Shown: positions 35,098 to 43,774 of the stretch, piece by piece
Layout: every line of letters begins with the position of its first letter
Position numbering within the stretch: the first letter of the stretch is position 1
NCBI RefSeq assembly: GCF_028595265.1
Contig: NZ_JAQQXP010000001.1
Coordinates: 2,046,001 to 2,110,000, forward strand
Length of the DNA stretch: 64,000 nucleotides
DNA from: Alteromonas gilva
GTDB lineage: Bacteria > Pseudomonadota > Gammaproteobacteria > Enterobacterales > Alteromonadaceae
Reading direction: 5' to 3'
The notes under the pieces: generated by a model
What the model saw: the letters and a program-made list of their open reading frames with translations, nothing else
Database searches by the model: none
What the model was told of the DNA's origin: nothing
Position numbers and translations under genes: made by a program

Positions 35098-38000
35098 GTG
35101 CGGCTAAAGAAAATCAAACTTGCTGGTTTTAAGTCTTTTGTTGACCCAACCAGTATCCCCTTTCCCGGCGACATGACAGCTATTGTTGGTCCTAACGGCT
35201 GCGGCAAATCGAATGTCATTGATGCCGTGCGCTGGGTATTAGGTGAAAGTTCAGCTAAAAACCTCCGCGGTGATGCCATGACCGACGTTATTTTTAACGG
35301 ATCGTCAGCCCGCAAACCGGTTGGTCAGTGCAGTGTTGAATTGGTGTTTGATAATTCCAGCGGTCGTATTGCCGGGGAATATGCGAAATATAACGAACTG
35401 TCGATCAAACGCCTTGTTACGCGCGAGGCGGTGTCGACGTATTTTCTGAATGGCAGTAAATGTCGGCGCCGCGACGTTACAGACTTATTTTTAGGCACAG
35501 GCCTTGGCCCGCGCAGTTACGCCATTATCGAACAGGGCATGATTTCCCGTCTGATAGAGTCTAAACCCCAGGATTTACGGGTATTTATTGAAGAAGCCGC
35601 GGGCATATCCAAATACAAAGAACGCCGCCGCGAAACGGAAAATCGTATTCGCCATACGCAGGATAATCTAGAACGCTTAGAAGATGTTCGCAGTGAGTTG
35701 TCGCGCCAGCTTGAGAAGCTGCAACGTCAGGCATCGGCCGCCAGACGCTATACCACGTTGAAGGCCGAAGAGCGCAAATTAAAAAGTGAACTGGCGGCTA
35801 TCCGCTGGTTAAAGCATGATGATCATCTGCAAAAGTTACAGCAACAACAACAGCAACTGGAAACCGACATTGAGGCACTACGAGCGCGCCAGCGCGGTGA
35901 CGAGGCGGGCATCGAAAAGTATCGTGATGTACAGCAGGTGTGCAAAGGCAAACTGGATGCGTTGCAACAGCAGTTGTTTAAAGTGAGTGCCGGTATTTCG
36001 CGACTTGAGCAGACCACGTTACACAACCAGCAAAGACGTCAGCAAATTAGTCAGGAGCTCAGTGACGCTAACCGTCAACGCGAGGAGTTAGCCGCGGAGC
36101 AGGAAGAACTCACCAGCCAGACTGAAGAGCAATCTGCGACATTGCTCGAACTCGAACCTGCTTACGAATTAAAAGAGGCCGCCTGCGAACAATTAGAGGT
36201 TACGCGTAACCAGGCTGAAGAGGCTTTACAAAAGCATCAGCGCGAATTTCAGCAAACCGATCAAAATTACCATCAACTCAAACAACAGGTGCACACCCAG
36301 CACAGTAAAATTCAATCGCTGCTGCAAATGCAGATGCGCACGCAACAGCGCATTGGCGAGCTACAGCAGGATATTAAAGAGTTTGACGACGCTGATCATG
36401 CGCAGACGATTGCCGGGTTGCAGACTGAGTCAGAGCAGGTAGCCGAACAGCTTTTGAGCGTTGAGGAGAGTGTTAACGAGGCGACGGAAAGTCTCAAAGC
36501 GCAGCAAGCTGAACATGCCGAGCAGCAGCAAAAACACCAGGCGCTCAATGCAACCTTGCAGCAACGTCAGTCTCAGCTTGCTGCTCTACAAACCCTGCAG
36601 CAGGCCAGCAGCACGGTACAGGACGAAATAGACGGTGTCGCACCATTATGGCAGTTTCTTGAGCCCATTGATGGCGCGGCACCGTTACTTGAAAGCATAT
36701 TGCAACAACTGGGGGATGCTCGCCTTGCCAGCGATGTATCAAAAGAAAGCTTAGCAGCCATGCAACCGCAGCTGGCCGCGGGGGTGAGATATTTTTCGGC
36801 GGCAGAGTTAACCAGCACAAAGCGCGCTGGTACTGCGGCGGCGTTAGTCAGCAATGCACAGGTTCCCCGATGGTTTAACTCTGTGTACATTGCCTCGACA
36901 ACCGACGAAGCACTTGAACGCTTGTCGGCAATCGATGAGCTGGCTGCCGTGGTGACCCATGATGGGCAGTGGTTTGGCGCTGACTGGTATAGCTTTGGCC
37001 AGCAGGATAAAGAGCAGGGCGTACTGCAAAGAGCCCAGCAAATTGCCACGTTACAGGCGGAAACAGACGAATTAACCAATCAGGTCGACAGCGCTGAGGA
37101 TCGCGTCAGGCACAGCGCTGAACAAATCGATCAGGCCCGGCAACTGCTCAATACGCAGCAGGCACAATTAAACCACTATCACAGCCAGCAACAGCAAATT
37201 AAAAGCCGCATAAGCTGGGTGACTGAGCAACAGGCGCAACAAGCACAAAAGCAGCAGCGTTTAAACGAAGAGCTTTCACGTCAGCAACAACAGCTGGAAG
37301 ATGAAGCCATGCAAATGGCCATGCTTAATGACAGCCTTGAAGAGCTTGAGATTCAGTTATCAGAGCAGCAGGAAAATCAGGCCCGGCTGCAGGATCTGCA
37401 GCAAGGACTTGAGCAGCAGGTGAATAATCATCGCAGTCAGTACGAGCAGCATATGCGCGAATTGCATGAACTTGCGCTTAACAAACAGCGGTGTCAGAAC
37501 CAGCAGCAATCGTTACAGTCACAACTGCATCGTGTCGTACAGCAGGCACAGACACTGAGCGGGAGAATAGACGCCTTAACCGAAGAGGGGCAGGCACTGG
37601 AGCAACCAGCCCACGAGCATCGCTCACAACTGCAGGATCTACTCGAGGAAAAAGCGCAACTTGAATTGCAGCGGGCAACACTGCAAGAAGAACTTGACCA
37701 TGCCGAGAGCCTGCTAACCGAGGCAATGCAGGGTCAGCAAGGCCTGATAAGTGATATCGCCAAGCGGCAGGAAAAGCTCGATAGCTTTAAAATTGAGGCT
37801 GAGGGCTACCGGGTGCGTGGCACCGCCATTCTTGAACAACTGAACGATTTAGGTGTCACACTTAAAACAGTGCTGGAAACCCTGCCCGGTGAAACCAGCG
37901 AATCGCAGTGGCAGGATACACTGGAACAAACGACTGCAGCCATAGGTCGTTTAGGGGCCGTTAACTTAGCGGCGGTAGAAGAGTATGATGTACAGGCCGA

Positions 38001-38571
38001 GCGCAAAGCCCATTTAGACACCCAGTTTGATGATTTAAATGAAGCCCTGGACACACTGCAAAATGCCATTCGCAAGATTGATCGTGAAACCCGTTCGCGC
38101 TTCAGTCAGACCTTTGAGCAGGTGAACGCCGATTTGCAGTTGTTATTTCCTAAGGTGTTCGGCGGTGGTTCGGCGTATTTAGCCTTAACAGATGATGATT
38201 TACTTGAGACCGGTGTGACAATTATGGCGCGCCCGCCGGGTAAGAAAAATAGTACAATTCATTTGCTCAGTGGTGGAGAAAAAGCATTAACCGCTTTATC
38301 ATTGGTGTTTGCGATTTTCCGCCTGAATCCGGCGCCGTTTTGTTTATTGGACGAGGTTGATGCGCCATTAGACGATGCTAACGTGGGGCGATTTTGTAAT
38401 TTGGTTTCGGAAATGTCGAAATCGGTACAGTTTATCTACATCTCACACAATAAAATTGCGATGGAGATGGCCAGCCATCTTACCGGTGTTACCATGGCAG
38501 AGCCAGGCGTCTCGAGAATGGTGGCTGTTGATGTGGATGAAGCGGTATCGATGGTAGAAGCAAGTAGTTAA
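35098..38571 (+). CDS. smc: Chromosome partition protein SMC
   Basis: Condensin ATPase that organises and helps segregate the chromosome. The 1157-residue protein has Walker A GPNGCGKS (31-38), two long Gln-rich coiled coils flanking a hinge near 510-650, the ABC signature LSGGEKALTALS (about 1057) and Walker B CLLDEVDAPLDD. GTG start. SMC rather than MukB next to zipA is a feature of Alteromonadales and Pseudomonadales. ScpA/ScpB partners are not in the window. Confidence 0.97.
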   Translation: MRLKKIKLAGFKSFVDPTSIPFPGDMTAIVGPNGCGKSNVIDAVRWVLGESSAKNLRGDAMTDVIFNGSSARKPVGQCSVELVFDNSSGRIAGEYAKYNELSIKRLVTREAVSTYFLNGSKCRRRDVTDLFLGTGLGPRSYAIIEQGMISRLIESKPQDLRVFIEEAAGISKYKERRRETENRIRHTQDNLERLEDVRSELSRQLEKLQRQASAARRYTTLKAEERKLKSELAAIRWLKHDDHLQKLQQQQQQLETDIEALRARQRGDEAGIEKYRDVQQVCKGKLDALQQQLFKVSAGISRLEQTTLHNQQRRQQISQELSDANRQREELAAEQEELTSQTEEQSATLLELEPAYELKEAACEQLEVTRNQAEEALQKHQREFQQTDQNYHQLKQQVHTQHSKIQSLLQMQMRTQQRIGELQQDIKEFDDADHAQTIAGLQTESEQVAEQLLSVEESVNEATESLKAQQAEHAEQQQKHQALNATLQQRQSQLAALQTLQQASSTVQDEIDGVAPLWQFLEPIDGAAPLLESILQQLGDARLASDVSKESLAAMQPQLAAGVRYFSAAELTSTKRAGTAAALVSNAQVPRWFNSVYIASTTDEALERLSAIDELAAVVTHDGQWFGADWYSFGQQDKEQGVLQRAQQIATLQAETDELTNQVDSAEDRVRHSAEQIDQARQLLNTQQAQLNHYHSQQQQIKSRISWVTEQQAQQAQKQQRLNEELSRQQQQLEDEAMQMAMLNDSLEELEIQLSEQQENQARLQDLQQGLEQQVNNHRSQYEQHMRELHELALNKQRCQNQQQSLQSQLHRVVQQAQTLSGRIDALTEEGQALEQPAHEHRSQLQDLLEEKAQLELQRATLQEELDHAESLLTEAMQGQQGLISDIAKRQEKLDSFKIEAEGYRVRGTAILEQLNDLGVTLKTVLETLPGETSESQWQDTLEQTTAAIGRLGAVNLAAVEEYDVQAERKAHLDTQFDDLNEALDTLQNAIRKIDRETRSRFSQTFEQVNADLQLLFPKVFGGGSAYLALTDDDLLETGVTIMARPPGKKNSTIHLLSGGEKALTALSLVFAIFRLNPAPFCLLDEVDAPLDDANVGRFCNLVSEMSKSVQFIYISHNKIAMEMASHLTGVTMAEPGVSRMVAVDVDEAVSMVEASS

Positions 38572-38697
38572 TGTAGATTAGTCACGCGCCGGCTAAACAT
38601 TGTTTGTGGCGCGCTGAAGAGAGTAAAAGGTAAGGGTAGTTAGTCATACTGCCGTAATAACCAGGAAGACGATAAACCAATAGGGCGAAAGAAGTCG

Positions 38698-39948
38698 ATG
38701 GAAGAAGAATTACGTTTGTCATTGTTGCTGCTAGGTGGTTTTTTTATCTTTGGTGTGTTGGCGCATGGCTTATGGAATATCCGTAAAAATAGCCAGGCCA
38801 AACGTCCGCAGCGCCGCGTGGAACCCGAGGATTGGCAGCACAATAGCGCCGATGAACAAGACGCCGCAGAAAACTCACAGGGTTTTGATGAATATGGTGT
38901 GGGTGAGGTGCGTGTAGTCAATACCGACATCCCGACTTCAACTGACGATGACGCGGATGAAGACGCAGTTAACGACAGCGAGGATGATCACGCCCACACG
39001 GTGCAGTTAAGCGCCGGCGAAAACGAGCACGTCTCATCAATGGCAGATGCCGAGCCGGCAACCGCTGCTGAGCAACGCGCTATAGAAGCTGAAAAAATCT
39101 ATGCATCAGTGGTGTCTAACCCTAAGCCTCAGTTTGCCAAAGGTCACCCTGACAGCGTGCCGGATTCTGTACCGGCACCACCGGCGTTTTTGCTAAAAGA
39201 GGCAAATGAAAACGCTGAAAAAGCGCGCCCGATGGCCGACGAGTCGGCCGGCCAAACACCGAAGCATACCCCGGAAGATGACTTTTCTCTTGATGTTCAG
39301 GCGGCACCAGAGTCTGTCGATGCACGCAAGGAGCCGGAGGCAATTAATTTGTCTGACCAACAGTCATCCAACCGCAAAAATGCGGCTAAAAAGCGTCCTC
39401 GCCAGGGCAGCCGTCGTCGCCAGGAGCCAAACTTTGGTGATGACGAGCAAATGCAAATTGATTTTGATGATTCGGCAAAAGCCGCTGCGTCCGACTCGAC
39501 AAAGGGTCCCCAGGTAGAGCCTGAAGTGCTCATTTTAAATGTCAGGGCGCCGGAAGATGCGCCTATCAGTGGTGCTGCCTTGTTACCCATGTTGTTAACC
39601 CTGGGATTTAAGTTTGGTGAGCAGGATATCTTTCACCGTCATGTGAACTCCAATGGTAAAGGCCCGGTATTGTTTAGTCTGGCTAATATGTTTAAGCCGG
39701 GAAATTTTGATATTGATAACCTCGAAACCTTTACCACCCGGGGTATATCATTGTTTATGCTGTTACCTATTGAGGGCGATCCGCATCAGGTTTTTAATAT
39801 GATGCATAACGCTGCCAGAAAGATTGCCGATGAATTTAATGCGCAGGTACTTGACGGACGACGCAGCGTACTGACTAAGCAAGGACTTCAGCAGTATGTT
39901 GAGAAAATTCGCGACTTTGAGCGTAAGCGTATGATTGCCAAACAGTAA
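38698..39948 (+). CDS. zipA: Cell division protein ZipA
   Basis: Bitopic inner-membrane protein tethering FtsZ to the membrane. The 416-residue product starts MEEELRLSLLLLGGFFIFGVLAHGLW (N-out membrane anchor), continues with a ~240-residue low-complexity linker rich in Asp/Glu/Ala, and ends in the FtsZ-binding domain (LILNVRAPEDAPISGAALLPMLL to the end). The linker is longer and more acidic than in E. coli ZipA (328 residues). Confidence 0.95.
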   Translation: MEEELRLSLLLLGGFFIFGVLAHGLWNIRKNSQAKRPQRRVEPEDWQHNSADEQDAAENSQGFDEYGVGEVRVVNTDIPTSTDDDADEDAVNDSEDDHAHTVQLSAGENEHVSSMADAEPATAAEQRAIEAEKIYASVVSNPKPQFAKGHPDSVPDSVPAPPAFLLKEANENAEKARPMADESAGQTPKHTPEDDFSLDVQAAPESVDARKEPEAINLSDQQSSNRKNAAKKRPRQGSRRRQEPNFGDDEQMQIDFDDSAKAAASDSTKGPQVEPEVLILNVRAPEDAPISGAALLPMLLTLGFKFGEQDIFHRHVNSNGKGPVLFSLANMFKPGNFDIDNLETFTTRGISLFMLLPIEGDPHQVFNMMHNAARKIADEFNAQVLDGRRSVLTKQGLQQYVEKIRDFERKRMIAKQ

Positions 39949-39973
39949 TACAGGCTTTTTTAGATTAAGGACG

Positions 39974-40007
39974 GCGCCAGGACGAAGTGATTCGTGCTGG
40001 CGCTTTT
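39974..40007 (+). terminator. Intrinsic terminator or attenuator between zipA and ligA
   Basis: GCGCCAG (39974-39980) pairs with CTGGCGC (39997-40003), with an inner ACGAA/TTCGT stem (39982-39986/39991-39995), followed by TTTT. It lies 18 bases before ligA, so ligA is partly uncoupled from smc-zipA. Confidence 0.7.
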
Positions 40008-40025
40008 ATTAACAGAGTAGAGTAA

Positions 40026-42059
40026 ATGAGTGATCAGACAGTAAGCGCCCGGCTCGAAGCGCTGCGCAATAAAATTAATGACTATAACTATCAGTACTAT
40101 GTGCTGGATGATCCCAGTGTGCCGGATAGTGAATATGACCGTCAGATGCAGGCACTACAAGCCCTCGAAGCACAGCACCCGGAGCTCATTACGCCAGACT
40201 CACCCAGTCAGAAAGTCGGCGGTGAACCCCTCGGTGCATTTGAACAGGTCGAGCATGAAGTGCCGATGTTGTCGTTAGACAATGGTTTTGAGGACGAAGC
40301 CCTTAGCGCATTTGAAAAGCGCCTGCAGGACCGCTTAAAGTCATCTGATGTGCTCAGCTACAGCTGTGAGCCCAAGCTTGATGGCCTGGCGGTATCTATT
40401 CTCTATGAGAACGGCAGTCTGGTACAGGCCGCGACGCGTGGTGATGGCAGAGTCGGAGAGAACATTACCGCCAATGTCAGAACCATTGGTAATGTACCGC
40501 TCAAATTACGCGGCGAGGCGGTACCTGAACGAATTGAAGTCCGCGGCGAAGTGTTTATGCCCCGTGACGGGTTTGCAAAGCTCAACGATGCTCAGCGTCA
40601 GGCAGGGCTTAAGATCTTTGCTAACCCGCGTAACGCAGCGGCCGGTAGCCTGCGTCAGTTAGACTCACGAATTACCGCCAAACGGCCGTTAATGTTTTAT
40701 GCCTACTCGTTAGGTGTGGTAGCACCGGATAGCTTTAGGTTACCCGAAAGTCATCATGAGCGGTTGCAGCAACTGGCAGAGTGGGGTATCCCATTGTGCC
40801 CCGACATTGCAACTGCCACGGGAGCTCAAGGCTGCCTTGATTACTATCAACAAATTTTAAGTCGTCGGGACGCGCTGGCCTACGATATTGATGGCGTGGT
40901 GTTTAAGGTTGACGCTATCGCGCTGCAACAGCAATTAGGCTTTGTTGCCCGTGCCCCCCGCTGGGCGATTGCCCAAAAATTCCCGGCCCAGGAAGAAATA
41001 ACCACCTTACTGGATGTTGAGTTTCAGGTTGGCCGTACCGGCGCCATCACACCGGTGGCCAGACTGGAACCGGTGTTTGTGGGCGGTGTGACGGTGTCGA
41101 ATGCGACCTTACATAATCAGGATGAAATAGACCGGCTTGGGGTTAAAATTGGCGATACGGTGATTGTTCGCCGCGCCGGTGACGTAATCCCGCAGGTAGT
41201 GTCTGTGATGCTCGACAAGCGACCTGACGATGCCAGGGATATAGCCTTCCCGGTGCATTGTCCGGTATGTGATTCGCAGGTAGAAAAGCTCGCCGACGAA
41301 GCCGTGGCCCGTTGCACGGGGGGCTTATTTTGCGCCGCTCAGCGCAAACAGGCGCTAAAACACTTTGCATCGCGCAAGGCCCTGGATATTGATGGTCTTG
41401 GCGATAAGCTTATTGAGCAACTGGTTGATGCCGGGCTGTTAAAAAATCCCGCCGATATCTTTCATTTAACCTTTGTACAGCTTATACAGCTGGAACGCAT
41501 GGGCGATAAGTCGGCCGCCAATTTATTGCAGGCCATTCACAAGGCAAAGCAAACCACATTACCTAAGTTTTTATATGCGTTAGGTATTCGTGAAGTCGGC
41601 GAGACCACCGCCGTCAACCTGGCGATACATTTTAAAACCCTGGATGCCCTTAAACAGGCCGATGTCGATGCGTTGCAAGCAGTACCCGATGTTGGCGTGG
41701 TAGTCGCGCAGCATGTCAGTAACTTTTTTAATGAGTCGCACAATATCGACGTGCTCAACGGTTTACTGGACGCTGGTATGCACTGGCCTGATATCGAAGT
41801 TCCCGACGCCAGTGAGCAAGTATTAGACGGTAAAACCTGTGTGGTAACCGGCACACTCAGCGCCATGCCGCGCAACGAGGTCAAAGCGTTACTGCAACAG
41901 GCGGGGGCCAAAGTGGCTGGCAGTGTGTCGGCTAAAACCGACTTTTTAGTGGCAGGCGAAAAAGCCGGCTCTAAATTAACCAAGGCACAGGATCTTGGCA
42001 TCGAGGTTTGGGATGAAGCGCGCCTGATGGCATTCCTGAGCGACAACGGATTGGTGTAA
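40026..42059 (+). CDS. ligA: NAD-dependent DNA ligase
   Basis: Seals nicks in duplex DNA for replication and repair using NAD. The 677-residue protein has the Ia domain (YYVLDDPSVPDSEYDR), adenylated Lys117 in CEPKLDG, OB fold, a Cys4 zinc finger (CPVC ... C ... C), HhH repeats and a C-terminal BRCT domain. Normal length; the standard zipA-ligA order. Confidence 0.98.
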   Translation: MSDQTVSARLEALRNKINDYNYQYYVLDDPSVPDSEYDRQMQALQALEAQHPELITPDSPSQKVGGEPLGAFEQVEHEVPMLSLDNGFEDEALSAFEKRLQDRLKSSDVLSYSCEPKLDGLAVSILYENGSLVQAATRGDGRVGENITANVRTIGNVPLKLRGEAVPERIEVRGEVFMPRDGFAKLNDAQRQAGLKIFANPRNAAAGSLRQLDSRITAKRPLMFYAYSLGVVAPDSFRLPESHHERLQQLAEWGIPLCPDIATATGAQGCLDYYQQILSRRDALAYDIDGVVFKVDAIALQQQLGFVARAPRWAIAQKFPAQEEITTLLDVEFQVGRTGAITPVARLEPVFVGGVTVSNATLHNQDEIDRLGVKIGDTVIVRRAGDVIPQVVSVMLDKRPDDARDIAFPVHCPVCDSQVEKLADEAVARCTGGLFCAAQRKQALKHFASRKALDIDGLGDKLIEQLVDAGLLKNPADIFHLTFVQLIQLERMGDKSAANLLQAIHKAKQTTLPKFLYALGIREVGETTAVNLAIHFKTLDALKQADVDALQAVPDVGVVVAQHVSNFFNESHNIDVLNGLLDAGMHWPDIEVPDASEQVLDGKTCVVTGTLSAMPRNEVKALLQQAGAKVAGSVSAKTDFLVAGEKAGSKLTKAQDLGIEVWDEARLMAFLSDNGLV

Positions 42060-42239
42060 AAGCGACGATCGATGTTCTCGTCACAGGCTAACCTGACGCG
42101 GCAACACTCTCCAAGCGGCAGTGGCGGGTGGCTGCCTTGCAAGGGGTAACATTCATAGTCGTTTAACCTGCTTATTCGATAAATTGAAAACTGCCGCAAA
42201 AGCCAAACAATAAAAGTTAATAGCCATCTGGAGCAGTGC

Positions 42240-43199
42240 TTGAAATTAATCAATTTGGTGACCATTGCCGCGCTCATGGTAGGTGCCGTCAGTCACAACG
42301 TTAGAGCACAGGTCCGGGAGAAGCCGTTAGCACGACAGGAAGTCACTATTGCGGTATCTCGCTTAATCAAATGGATAGAGAAGGACTATATACATGAGAT
42401 CAAGGGCGAGAAGGCCGTTGCGGTGTTAACAGAGGCACTTAACAGTGGCGAGTTTAACGGTCACTTTTCGTTTGGCCGTTTGAAGATTAAGCTGGAATCC
42501 ATGTTAGTTGAGGCAACCTTAGATTCCAATTTTGAATTATTTCAGCCCTCTGGATTGGCGCAGACGGATACCCTTGCCAGTACAGTCCTGCCCGGTGCGA
42601 TTCAGACCCGAGTCATCGATAATAACATTGGTTATCTTGCTATCGATGGCGATTTACTTGATGACCGTTGGCAAACGGAGCTTGATATCGCAATGGCGAG
42701 TTTGTCTGGCAGTGATGCCTTAATTATCGATTTAAGGACTGCCGGCTTTAGCCCACTGGCGCTCTCGCAACATTTTCTAAGCTATTTTGTGCCCACCGGT
42801 CAGCGGCTTTCCGAGGCTTCGTTTGCTCACCGTAAACGTGAGACGCTTATGTCTCACGCTGTTAATAAGCCGGTAAAAAAAGAAGTTGCCGTTTATATTG
42901 TTACCTCGCCGTTTGTGGCTGGTGCGTGGGAGTTTGTGGCGTACACGCTCAAACACGCTGAGCGAGCGACGATAGTGGGTAGCACCACCATCGGGTTAGG
43001 TTATATGACGACGTCGAGGCGTCTGAGTGAAAACCTGGGTATGCGCATGGCGTATGCGCAGATTATTAATCCTGAAACCCATGATAACTGGCAAGGAGAG
43101 GGGGTAATACCGGATGTGCTCTGCGCTGCCAGGGAAGCGGTTGCCGCAACGTTGTTGATGATAAACCACGCGACGCCGCAACAATGTGAGACTGAATAA
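42240..43199 (+). CDS. S41-like (tail-specific protease/IRBP fold) protein, apparently lacking the catalytic Ser
   Basis: 319 residues with a signal peptide (cleavage likely after VRA-Q near 24), so periplasmic. It has an N-terminal IRBP-like helical region and an S41 core: IDNNIGYLAIDG, ALIIDLR, YIVTSP and GSTTIGLGYM. Active S41 enzymes carry a TFSAAEEF-type motif with the nucleophilic Ser; here the matching stretch is FVAGAWEF (about 225-232), with Ala/Gly where Ser should be. TTG start 9 nt after GGAG. Possibly a non-catalytic binding protein. No obvious operon partners. Confidence 0.75.
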   Translation: MKLINLVTIAALMVGAVSHNVRAQVREKPLARQEVTIAVSRLIKWIEKDYIHEIKGEKAVAVLTEALNSGEFNGHFSFGRLKIKLESMLVEATLDSNFELFQPSGLAQTDTLASTVLPGAIQTRVIDNNIGYLAIDGDLLDDRWQTELDIAMASLSGSDALIIDLRTAGFSPLALSQHFLSYFVPTGQRLSEASFAHRKRETLMSHAVNKPVKKEVAVYIVTSPFVAGAWEFVAYTLKHAERATIVGSTTIGLGYMTTSRRLSENLGMRMAYAQIINPETHDNWQGEGVIPDVLCAAREAVAATLLMINHATPQQCETE

Positions 43200-43204
43200 C
43201 CGCG

Positions 43205-43741
43205 CTATTTGACCTGCTTGTGCTTATTTTGTCGTTTTTCGCGTCTTGCCTGCCAGGCTTTCACTACCGAAAAGCGCCATAGCCAGTTAAGCGTGTAATA
43301 GCCCGCCAGACCAAACACTACCGAGCAAATTCCACATCCGAGCAGAAATGCCGGCCCAATCGTCGACAACGAATTAACTACCCATTCCCAGGTAGGCTCA
43401 AAATGAAAGCCATCAGATTCGGTCCCCAGTACAGTAGAACCTATCCAGTAAGCCCCATAAAATATGGGGGGCATTGTGAAAGGGTTGGTGATCCAGACCG
43501 TGGCCACCGACAGGGGCAGGTTAACCCGACAGGGAATAGCCGTTGCGGCGGATAACCACATCTGAAAAGGGACCGGCCAAAAAGCAAAAAACAATCCGAT
43601 GCCAAAGGCACCCGATGCTGATTTGCGGTTCAAATGCCACAAATTTGGTTCATGTAAAATGCTGCCGAAAACTTTTAACGCCCGGTTTTGTTTAACCGAC
43701 GTGGGATCCGGCAATAATCGCTTAATGAAATTCTTGGGCAT
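43205..43741 (-). CDS. DUF2062 family membrane protein
   Basis: 178 residues from ATG 43741 (MPKNFIKRLLPD). DUF2062 blocks are HEPNLWHLNRKSASGAFGIGLFFAFWPVPFQM and NPFTMPPIFYGAYWIG; three to four membrane segments. Function unknown. Divergent from comEC, an arrangement often seen in gammaproteobacteria. An upstream TTG would add three residues. Confidence 0.88.
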   Translation of the reverse strand: MPKNFIKRLLPDPTSVKQNRALKVFGSILHEPNLWHLNRKSASGAFGIGLFFAFWPVPFQMWLSAATAIPCRVNLPLSVATVWITNPFTMPPIFYGAYWIGSTVLGTESDGFHFEPTWEWVVNSLSTIGPAFLLGCGICSVVFGLAGYYTLNWLWRFSVVKAWQARREKRQNKHKQVK

Positions 43742-43774
43742 ATATCTCAATCTTATCTGACAACAGAGCTCACA

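Noticed and set aside
36573..37079. 168-codon minus-strand frame inside smc
   Set aside because: Shadow of the Gln-rich coiled-coil codons; Ser/Cys/Leu-rich and without family likeness.
41537..42277. 246-codon minus-strand frame over ligA
   Set aside because: Antisense to ligA, whose full domain structure is evident.
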